Positions 1 to 6,601 of a DNA stretch of 7,231 nucleotides are shown one piece after another. Numbering within the stretch: the stretch's first letter is position 1; every line of letters starts with the position of its first letter. The notes under the pieces were generated by a model. It saw only the letters and a list, made by a program, of their open reading frames with translations, was not told the origin of the DNA and did no database searches. Source of the stretch: an uncultured Porphyromonadaceae bacterium (lineage in GTDB: Bacteria > Bacteroidota > Bacteroidia > Bacteroidales > Muribaculaceae). The stretch is from assembly GCA_947174225.1 (NCBI GenBank), contig CAMWIF010000131.1, positions 1 to 7,231 on the forward strand, in the 5' to 3' direction. Position numbers and translations under genes: made by a program.

Positions 1-980
1 TAGACTGGGAGAAAAAGCTTCACGGTTGGGAAATAGATCCGGAGTGGATAAGCTATATACCCGGTATTGTGAAAGGTATAGGTATGGTAATCAACGTATT
101 TACAAAGCCGGGTGGCAATGTGGTGATTATGCCTCCTGTGTATCACCCATTCCGTATTACACCCGAGGAGAATGGCCGTGAGGTGGTAAATGTGCCTTTG
201 CTTACAGATAAGGACGGTGTTCTTCATATCAACTATGAAGGGCTTGAAAAGCTTGACGATAAGGGGGGAGTACTCCTTCTTTCCAATCCTCACAATCCCG
301 GCGGAAGGATGTGGAGCAGGGAGGAATTGCAACGCCTCGCAGAGATTTGCAAGCGTAAAAATCTCTTGGTTGTCTCTGATGAGATACACGCTGATATGGG
401 TCTTTGGGGAAAGAAACACGTACCCTTCGCCACGGTAAGTGAAGATGCCGCCAACAATAGCATAACCTTCTGTGCTCCTACCAAGACATTCAACATACCC
501 GGTGTAGTAAGCTCATTCTCAGTAGTGCCGAATAAAGAGATAAGAGAAAAATTTTATCATTGGCTTGCTGCCAATGAATTTGGTGACGCACCAATATTCT
601 CACATATTGCAGCTATCGCTGCCTACCGTAACGGCGAGGAATGGCGTAAGGAAATGCTTGACTATGTGATGGATAATATTAAATATGTGGAGGAGTATTG
701 CCGTGAGGAGATTCCCGGAATTGTAGCAGAGCGTCCCGATGCTTCCTATCTTGTGTGGCTTGACTGTCGCGGGTTAGGTCTGACTCAGTCTGAATTGGTA
801 GACCTCTTTGTAAATAAGGCACGGGTGGCTCTGAACGACGGTGAGATGTTTGGCAAGGAGGGAATCGGCTTCATGCGTCTTAATGTAGCTATGCCGAAGT
901 CTGAGCTTAAGAAAGTCCTTGACCGCATACGAGATGCCGTCAATGAGTTGAATCAAAAGAAATCAACCGCTGCCAAATGA
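1..980 (+). CDS. patB: PatB/MalY-type PLP-dependent C-S lyase (cystathionine beta-lyase family), 5'-truncated
   Basis: Cytoplasmic fold-type I PLP enzyme of the MalY/PatB family. The likely reaction is beta-elimination of cystathionine to homocysteine, pyruvate and ammonia. The reading frame is open from base 3, and the 22 residues before the GTG at 69 match the family (HGWEIDPEW, then IPGIV), so that GTG is internal. 325 residues are visible; with family members at about 390, roughly 65 N-terminal residues lie upstream. Visible motifs are PPVYHPF, SNPHNPGG (cofactor loop), SDEIHADM (Asp for the pyridine nitrogen) and APTKTFNIPG, whose Lys (codon 483-485) should form the Schiff base. The C-terminal YLVWLDCRGLGL and MFGKEGIGFMRLNVA are also typical. 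The stop overlaps the metF start by 4 nt (ATGA). Placement before metF-metH supports homocysteine supply, although a cysteine desulfhydrase or a dual catalytic/regulatory role like that of MalY cannot be excluded from sequence. Confidence 0.9.
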   Translation, partial: DWEKKLHGWEIDPEWISYIPGIVKGIGMVINVFTKPGGNVVIMPPVYHPFRITPEENGREVVNVPLLTDKDGVLHINYEGLEKLDDKGGVLLLSNPHNPGGRMWSREELQRLAEICKRKNLLVVSDEIHADMGLWGKKHVPFATVSEDAANNSITFCAPTKTFNIPGVVSSFSVVPNKEIREKFYHWLAANEFGDAPIFSHIAAIAAYRNGEEWRKEMLDYVMDNIKYVEEYCREEIPGIVAERPDASYLVWLDCRGLGLTQSELVDLFVNKARVALNDGEMFGKEGIGFMRLNVAMPKSELKKVLDRIRDAVNELNQKKSTAAK

Positions 981-1927
981 GGATTATCGACATAATCAAC
1001 GAAAGCAAAAATCCTGTATTTTCCTTTGAGATACTTCCACCCTTGAAGGGTAACAGTGTCTATAAGGTGTATGATATAATTGATAAGTTGAAGGTGTTTG
1101 ACCCGAAATTTGTCAACATAACTTCGCATCATAGCGAGTATATCTACAAGCCATTGCCTGACGGTACGCACCGCAGAGTGAGTGTGGTGAAACGTCCCGG
1201 CACAGTGGCTATAGCCGCTGCCATACAGAACAGATACGGGCTCATACCTGTGCCGCATATATTGTGTAAAGGCTTCTCCAAGGAGGAGACGGAGTATGCT
1301 TTGCTTGACCTCAACTTCTTAGGAATCAACAATCTACTTGTGCTACGCGGAGATGTAAAGGGGGTTGAGACACCGATTCCGGGAGCCCGTTACAATGAAT
1401 ATGCCGGTGATTTGCAGGAGCAGGTGAATCTTTTCAACAAAGGTATAGGTCTTGACGATATGAAGATAGAGGGTATAAGCACCCCCTTCTCTTACGGTAT
1501 GGCGTGCTATCCGGAAAAGCACGAGGAGGCTCCCAATATGGACTCCGACATACATTATATGAAGAAGAAAGTGGAGAATGGAGCCGATTACTTCATCACG
1601 CAGATGTTTTTCGACAATGAGAAATATTTCTCATTTGTGGAGAGATGTCGGCGTGAAGGTATAACCGTGCCTATTCTTCCCGGACTGAAACCTGTAACCC
1701 GCAAAACCCATCTGAACATGTTGCCCAAGACATTCAGAATCGACATACCGGAGGAATTGGCTTCACGGATACGTGAATGTAAAAGCGATACGGAGGTGAA
1801 ACAAGCCGGTATAGAATGGGGTATACGGCAAGCAAAAGAACTGCTTGACGGTGGCGCACCGGGAATACATTTCTATACCATGAGTGCCTCCGACAGTGTT
1901 TTGGAAATAGCCAAGAAGGTATTCTGA
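977..1927 (+). CDS. metF: 5,10-methylenetetrahydrofolate reductase
   Basis: Cytoplasmic FAD-dependent enzyme that reduces 5,10-methylene-THF to 5-methyl-THF, the methyl donor for MetH. It has 316 residues and is a single catalytic TIM-barrel domain of bacterial type, without the C-terminal SAM-binding regulatory domain of eukaryotic enzymes. Visible motifs include FSFEILPP with Glu18 (equivalent to the catalytic Glu28 of E. coli MetF), VPHILCKG around residue 94, LRGD at 123-126 (the Asp that contacts flavin/folate), the ACYPEKHEEAPN segment near 176-187, ITQMFFDN near 207-214, PGLKP at 235-239 and the terminal HFYTMS. The ATG start overlaps the upstream stop (ATGA), which fixes the start and suggests translational coupling with the lyase. 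The next gene, metH, uses its product. No frameshift or missing key residue is seen. Confidence 0.97.
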   Translation: MRIIDIINESKNPVFSFEILPPLKGNSVYKVYDIIDKLKVFDPKFVNITSHHSEYIYKPLPDGTHRRVSVVKRPGTVAIAAAIQNRYGLIPVPHILCKGFSKEETEYALLDLNFLGINNLLVLRGDVKGVETPIPGARYNEYAGDLQEQVNLFNKGIGLDDMKIEGISTPFSYGMACYPEKHEEAPNMDSDIHYMKKKVENGADYFITQMFFDNEKYFSFVERCRREGITVPILPGLKPVTRKTHLNMLPKTFRIDIPEELASRIRECKSDTEVKQAGIEWGIRQAKELLDGGAPGIHFYTMSASDSVLEIAKKVF

Positions 1928-2017
1928 AAAAGCATTTTAAGAAGGGGGATTTTTCGATAAGGGTATTTTTAGGGATAAGATCAATTAACTGCAAAAGTAA
2001 ATAATTAGACATCAGCA
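1928..2017. promoter_or_regulatory. metF-metH intergenic leader, candidate regulatory region
   Basis: This 90-bp AT-rich gap is the largest non-coding stretch in the window. It carries an imperfect tandem repeat (1942-1979). It also contains TATTTTTA at 1964-1971, which matches 7 of 8 positions of the Bacteroides -7 consensus TAnnTTTG, but there is no clear TTTG element about 20 bp upstream of it. I see no stem-loop with a T-run that would mark a terminator, and no recognisable SAM or cobalamin riboswitch; 90 bp is short for a cobalamin aptamer. An internal promoter or operator for metH is possible. Read-through from metF is equally possible. Confidence 0.3.
1942..1979 (+). repeat. Imperfect tandem direct repeat upstream of metH
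   Basis: Two copies, at 1942-1961 and 1959-1979, share the ordered blocks AAGGG, ATTTTT and ATAAG. They differ only in the short spacers between blocks, and the ends overlap slightly. The copies begin 17 bp apart, just under two helical turns. The second copy ends 38 bp before the metH start. This could be a protein-binding site or chance in an AT-rich spacer. No function is shown. Confidence 0.6.
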
Positions 2018-5000
2018 TTGGAAATTCAGCAACTCAGACAGCTCCTCAAGAAGAGGGTGATGGTGCTCGACGGAGCAATGGGCACAATGATCCAGCGTCT
2101 GCATCTCGGTGAAGATGATTACCGTGGTAGCCGCTGGAAGGACTATGACCGTAAGCTATCCGGCTGCAACGATATTTTGTGCTTAACACTCCCGGAAGCG
2201 ATAAAGGATATACATAAGGCTTATATCAACGCCGGAGGCGACATCATTTCCACTAACACTTTCAATGCCAATGCTATATCTATGGCAGATTACGGACTCG
2301 ACAGGGAGCCGGGGCTTATCAGGGAGATTAATCGGGCAGGTGCCGCAATAGCTGTGGAAGCTGCCGAGGAATCGAAATCTCCCGTAGGTTTGCGACGCGC
2401 TTTAGTGGCAGGGTCAATAGGTCCTACCAACCGTACCTCTTCGATGAGTCCGGATGTGAGTGATCCGGCTTTGAGGAATGTTACCTACGATCAGCTCTTC
2501 GACGCATACACTGAACAGGTAGAGGGTTTGATTGAGGGGGGTGTCGATCTTCTGTTGTTTGAGACCGTTTTTGATACACTCAATCTTAAGGCGGGGCTTG
2601 CCGCTGCGGACAATGTGATGAGACGTATCGAGAGAAATATTCCAATTATGGTTTCAGCCACGGTGTCGGATAAAGCAGGACGAACACTTTCGGGTCAGAC
2701 AATCAAAGCCTTCATCACCTCAATTGAGGAGTATAACAATGTGCTGAGTATAGGATTAAATTGCAGTTTCGGTCCGGCAGACATAGTTCCTTATATAAGG
2801 GAAGTGAGCGAATCCACATGTCATTTCGTAAGCTGCCATCCCAATGCCGGACTGCCGAATGCCTTGGGTGAGTATGATGAGACCCCCACACTCTTCGCCT
2901 CACATATGAAGCAAATCCTTGATTCACGCTTGGTGAACATTGTGGGAGGATGTTGTGGTACTACTCCGGAGCATATCGCAGCCCTTGCTGCCGAGACTGC
3001 CGGAATCACACCTCGCATCGCTCCTGAAATAAAACCCGCTTTGAGGGTGTCGGGACTGGAGGAGTTGGTCATCACCCCCGAAAACAACTTCGTGAATGTA
3101 GGGGAGAGATGCAATGTGGCAGGGTCGCGTAAATTTCTCCGTCTTATAAAGGAGAAGAACTACGAAGAGGCTATGCAGATTGCTGCGCGTCAGGTGGAAG
3201 ACGGTGCAATGATTATCGACGTAAACATGGACGACGCTATGCTCGATGCGCGTGAGGAGATGGTACATTTCCTTCGCTACATAGCCTCTGACCCTGAGAT
3301 TGCAAAAGTGCCGGTGATGGTAGATTCTTCCGACTGGAACGTTGTAGAGGCTGCCTTAAAGAATCTTCAGGGAAAAAGTATCGTCAATTCCATCTCTCTG
3401 AAAGAGGGTGAAGAGGCTTTCCTTCACCACGCACGAAAGGTAAAGGAACTCGGAGCCGCAGTGATTGTGATGGCATTCGATGAGAAGGGACAAGCCGACA
3501 CCTATGAGCGTAAGATAGAGATTTGCCGACGGGCATACGATTTGCTTACAAAAGATTGCGGTTTCAATCCGGAAGACATTATCTTCGATGTAAACATTAT
3601 GGCAATTGCCACGGGTATAGAGGAGCATAACCGATATGGCATAGACTTCATAAATGCCGTGAAATGGGTGAAGGAAAATCTTCCGGGGGCGCGTACAAGT
3701 GGGGGTGTGAGCAATCTCTCCTTTGCTTTCAGAGGGAAGAACTCTCTCAGGGAAGCTATGCACGCAGTGTTTCTTTATCACGCTATCCGTAATGGTCTTG
3801 ATATGGCAATTCTTAACCCTGCCACGAGCGTGACCTATGAGGAGATAGAGCACGGATTGCTGTCATTGATTGAAGATGTAGTGCTTGCCCGTCGTCCGGA
3901 GGCTGCTGAGGAACTCGCCGCCTATGCTTCGCAAACTGATACCGCCAAGAAAGTTCAGGAACCGGAAAGGGATGTGACAATTCCTGTAGCTGACCGTCTT
4001 ATCACAGCTCTTGTGAAAGGGAATACACGGTGGCTTACGGAAGACATTGATGAGGCACTTGCAAACGGCATGACAGCCGTGGATATAATCGGGAAGCCGC
4101 TGATGACAGGTATGAACCACGTGGGTGATCTCTTCGGAGAGGGGAAAATGTTTTTGCCCCAGGTCGTAAAGAGTGCCCGAACTATGAAGATGGCTGTGGA
4201 TTATCTCAAACCGCTACTTGAGGCGCAGACAAAACAAGGGGATAGCAAAAGGGGAAAGATTGTATTTGCCACTGTGAAAGGTGACGTTCACGACATCGGG
4301 AAAAACATATGCAGCATTGTGCTTGCCTGCAACAATTTCGAGGTTATTGACCTCGGAGTTATGGTTGCGCCCGAAACCATTGTTGAAACTGTGAAGCGTG
4401 AGAAGCCCGACATCGTATGTCTTTCCGGACTTATCACCCCCTCACTTGCAGAGATGGTCAATGTGGCAAAGGCTCTGAAAGAGGCAGGTGAGGATGTGCC
4501 TATCCTTGTAGGTGGCGCCACGACATCGAAGCTTCACACAGCCCTGAAGATTGCCCGGGAATATGACGGTGCAGTTATTCATGTGTCGGATGCTTCGCAG
4601 AATCCTTTGATAGCCGACCGATTGTTAGACCCTGAAACTTCCGATAAATTCAAGGAGGAAACAAGGAAAGAATATCATCGGATAGCAGAAGAATATGTTT
4701 TGTCGAAAAATTCCCTTCTTACCTTGCAAGAGGCTCGTAAATGTGGAGAAGCCAATAGATTAACAGGCTTTGCGCTACAGCCTATGGTAGAATTGGGAAA
4801 GCCGATAATCATAGATTTCAATCTGAAAGAGATTGCAGCCTTGATAAACTGGAAGATGTTCTTCCATGCGTGGCGTATAACAGGATCGTTTCTGAAAGAT
4901 TTCCCATATGACAGATGTGAAAACTGTATGGCTCGTTGGAGCAAGGAATTGGCTGCTTTGTCTCCAGAGGAACGTAAGAAAGCGGAAGAGGCACTAAAAC

Positions 5001-5701
5001 TCTATGACGATGCCGTGAAGCTCTTGAAAGAGATTGACAAGACAGGGGAATATGACGGTAAGGGATGTGTAGCCTTCTATGAAGCCAATACTGAGAGTGA
5101 CACTCTGATCATAGACAATAAAGTGGAAATTCCGTTGCTTAGGCAGCAGAGTAAAGAGAGCGCGTGCCTCAGTTTGGCAGACTATATTGCCCGTAAAAGT
5201 GATGGTATTGATTATATAGGAGTCTTTACTGCCACAGCCGGTGACTATCTATGCCGGTTGGGTAAGGAGCATGAGATGGAAGGGGATTCCTATAAACATC
5301 TACTCTGTCAGACTCTTGCTGACCGTTTGGCTGAGGCTTCATCCGAATGGCTTCACGCCAAGGTCAGGAAAGAATTCTGGGGATACGAAAAGGAGGAAAA
5401 GAGCGTGAGCGAATTGCGTAAGGGTCAATACGACGGAATACGTCCGGCAATGGGTTATCCAATGTTGCCTGACCAATTGCTGAATCATAATTTAGCTGCT
5501 CTTTTACCGTTAGATAAGTTAGGGGTAAGTCTTACCGAAAACGGGGCTATGATACCCTCAGCCACGGTTAGCGGTCTGTATATCGATCGTCCGGAGGCGA
5601 AATACTTTATGATAGGAGAGATAGGGGAGGATCAGCTTTCCGACTATGCACGTAGGAGAGGAGAGCCGGTGGAAAGAATTAAAGAGATATTAAGACAGTG
5701 A
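2018..5701 (+). CDS. metH: Cobalamin-dependent methionine synthase, full length
   Basis: Transfers the methyl group of 5-methyl-THF to homocysteine via methylcobalamin, giving methionine and THF. The 1227 residues are the usual full length, with all modules present. The homocysteine domain (about 1-325) has LDGAMGTMIQ and zinc ligands Cys249 (GLNCS) and Cys312/Cys313 (GGCCG). The pterin domain spans about 355-615 (FVNVGERCNVAGS). The four-helix cap is at about 655-740. The B12 domain (about 745-880) has GDVHDIG with cobalt ligand His758, then SGLITPS and VGGATTS. The SAM-dependent reactivation domain (about 900-1227) has RPAMGYP at 1142-1148. The start is TTG: an in-frame TAG lies at 2006-2008, and the first ATG (2060) would trim the N-terminus to MVLDG. 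Asn944 replaces an Asp that binds SAM in E. coli. The stop overlaps the pheA ATG by one base. B12 must be made or imported elsewhere. Confidence 0.97.
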   Translation: MEIQQLRQLLKKRVMVLDGAMGTMIQRLHLGEDDYRGSRWKDYDRKLSGCNDILCLTLPEAIKDIHKAYINAGGDIISTNTFNANAISMADYGLDREPGLIREINRAGAAIAVEAAEESKSPVGLRRALVAGSIGPTNRTSSMSPDVSDPALRNVTYDQLFDAYTEQVEGLIEGGVDLLLFETVFDTLNLKAGLAAADNVMRRIERNIPIMVSATVSDKAGRTLSGQTIKAFITSIEEYNNVLSIGLNCSFGPADIVPYIREVSESTCHFVSCHPNAGLPNALGEYDETPTLFASHMKQILDSRLVNIVGGCCGTTPEHIAALAAETAGITPRIAPEIKPALRVSGLEELVITPENNFVNVGERCNVAGSRKFLRLIKEKNYEEAMQIAARQVEDGAMIIDVNMDDAMLDAREEMVHFLRYIASDPEIAKVPVMVDSSDWNVVEAALKNLQGKSIVNSISLKEGEEAFLHHARKVKELGAAVIVMAFDEKGQADTYERKIEICRRAYDLLTKDCGFNPEDIIFDVNIMAIATGIEEHNRYGIDFINAVKWVKENLPGARTSGGVSNLSFAFRGKNSLREAMHAVFLYHAIRNGLDMAILNPATSVTYEEIEHGLLSLIEDVVLARRPEAAEELAAYASQTDTAKKVQEPERDVTIPVADRLITALVKGNTRWLTEDIDEALANGMTAVDIIGKPLMTGMNHVGDLFGEGKMFLPQVVKSARTMKMAVDYLKPLLEAQTKQGDSKRGKIVFATVKGDVHDIGKNICSIVLACNNFEVIDLGVMVAPETIVETVKREKPDIVCLSGLITPSLAEMVNVAKALKEAGEDVPILVGGATTSKLHTALKIAREYDGAVIHVSDASQNPLIADRLLDPETSDKFKEETRKEYHRIAEEYVLSKNSLLTLQEARKCGEANRLTGFALQPMVELGKPIIIDFNLKEIAALINWKMFFHAWRITGSFLKDFPYDRCENCMARWSKELAALSPEERKKAEEALKLYDDAVKLLKEIDKTGEYDGKGCVAFYEANTESDTLIIDNKVEIPLLRQQSKESACLSLADYIARKSDGIDYIGVFTATAGDYLCRLGKEHEMEGDSYKHLLCQTLADRLAEASSEWLHAKVRKEFWGYEKEEKSVSELRKGQYDGIRPAMGYPMLPDQLLNHNLAALLPLDKLGVSLTENGAMIPSATVSGLYIDRPEAKYFMIGEIGEDQLSDYARRRGEPVERIKEILRQ

Positions 5702-6573
5702 TGAAAGAGAATAATAAATCGGTGTTAAAAGTTGCCATACAGGGTGTGGCAGGGTGTTTCCATGATGCGGCAGCCCGTCAGTATTTCGAAGGTCGGGAGA
5801 TAGTCACAGTGCCATGTGAGTCGTTTCACTCACTGTTTGACAATCTAAGCACCGACGCCTCAATGATTGGTATCGTAGCTATCGAGAACACAATAGCGGG
5901 TAGCCTTTTGGCTAATCACGAGCTGCTACGCCAAAGCAATCTCTCCATTGTGGGGGAACACTCGGTGCGTATCAGCCATGTGCTATGTGCCTTACCCGGG
6001 GATACCATTGACACCATTACCGAGGTCAATTCACATCCGATGGCATTGATGCAGTGTGAGCAATACCTTCTGCGTCATCCCAATATGCGGATGGTGGAGA
6101 AATTCGACACTGCCGGAAGTGCAGAGGAGATAGCCAATAAACACCTTGAGCATCACGCGGCTGTCTGCGGAGAGTTGGCTGCCAACCTCTACGGACTCAA
6201 TATATTGGAAAAAGGGATAGAGACCAACAAGCGTAATTATACCCGTTTCCTCATCCTTGCCGATCCACTTTTGGCAAGCGAAATGAAGCCTCGTGAAGAA
6301 ATGCTCGACAAGGCAAGCGTGGTCTTCACGTTGCCACACACCAACGGTGCCCTATCGAAAGTGCTGACCATACTCTCTTTCTATGACGTCAACCTTACCA
6401 AGATACAGTCGTTGCCTATCGTCGGCAGGGAATGGGAATACAGATTCTATGTTGATCTCACCTATAAATCCTACGTGCGTTATCGCCAGGCAATCGAGGC
6501 TGTCAGACCGCTCACCAATGAATTCCGTGTTCTTGGGGAATATATGGAGAGGGTAGGAATTAATTTAATGTAA
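5701..6573 (+). CDS. pheA: Prephenate dehydratase with C-terminal ACT domain
   Basis: Decarboxylates and dehydrates prephenate to phenylpyruvate, the committed step to phenylalanine, in the cytoplasm. With the ATG at 5701 it has 290 residues, the size of a stand-alone dehydratase with no chorismate mutase domain. The catalytic PDT domain (about 10-185) shows GVAGCFHDAAA, IENTIAGS at 61-68, SHPMALMQC at 111-119, DTAGSA at 136-141, AAVCGELAA and NYTRF at 179-183; Thr181 matches the catalytic Thr of E. coli PheA. The ACT domain (about 205-285) has GALSKVLTIL but carries QSLP at 236-239 where many family members have ESRP, part of the phenylalanine-sensing site. The ATG shares its first base with the metH stop (TGATG), so coupled translation is likely. 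An in-frame GTG at 5698 is a less likely start. The aminotransferase 28 bp downstream may use its product. Confidence 0.95.
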   Translation: MKENNKSVLKVAIQGVAGCFHDAAARQYFEGREIVTVPCESFHSLFDNLSTDASMIGIVAIENTIAGSLLANHELLRQSNLSIVGEHSVRISHVLCALPGDTIDTITEVNSHPMALMQCEQYLLRHPNMRMVEKFDTAGSAEEIANKHLEHHAAVCGELAANLYGLNILEKGIETNKRNYTRFLILADPLLASEMKPREEMLDKASVVFTLPHTNGALSKVLTILSFYDVNLTKIQSLPIVGREWEYRFYVDLTYKSYVRYRQAIEAVRPLTNEFRVLGEYMERVGINLM

Positions 6574-6601
6574 GCTCAGATTTCTCTTTTTGCGAATTTT
6601 T

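Noticed and set aside
69..71. GTG as the start of the first gene
   Set aside because: The frame stays open to base 3 and the upstream residues (HGWEIDPEW, IPGI) match the PatB/MalY family, so the gene is truncated by the window edge and the GTG is internal.
1992..1999. CAAAAGTA, the reverse complement of a perfect Bacteroides -7 element (TACTTTTG) on the minus strand
   Set aside because: No TTTG-like -33 element lies at the right distance inside metH, and no minus-strand gene lies downstream. An 8-mer with two free positions is expected by chance in AT-rich DNA.
1928..2017. SAM or cobalamin riboswitch before metH
   Set aside because: I cannot pair the conserved stems or find the signature loops of these classes, and the space is too short for a cobalamin aptamer. 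A covariance-model scan would settle it.
2924..3268. 114-codon minus-strand open frame inside metH
   Set aside because: It is antisense to well-conserved metH sequence, has no family resemblance, and has no own leader or spacing consistent with a gene.
3356..3853. 165-codon open frame on the minus strand inside metH
   Set aside because: It lies wholly opposite a conserved part of the pterin domain, its translation shows no recognisable domain, and it is rich in Cys and His as expected from reverse-frame shadows.
6574..6601. Terminator or promoter between pheA and the aminotransferase
   Set aside because: The T-rich 28 bp has no inverted repeat. A TCTTTTTG resembling a -7 box would leave almost no leader before the ATG at 6602, so continuous transcription is simpler.
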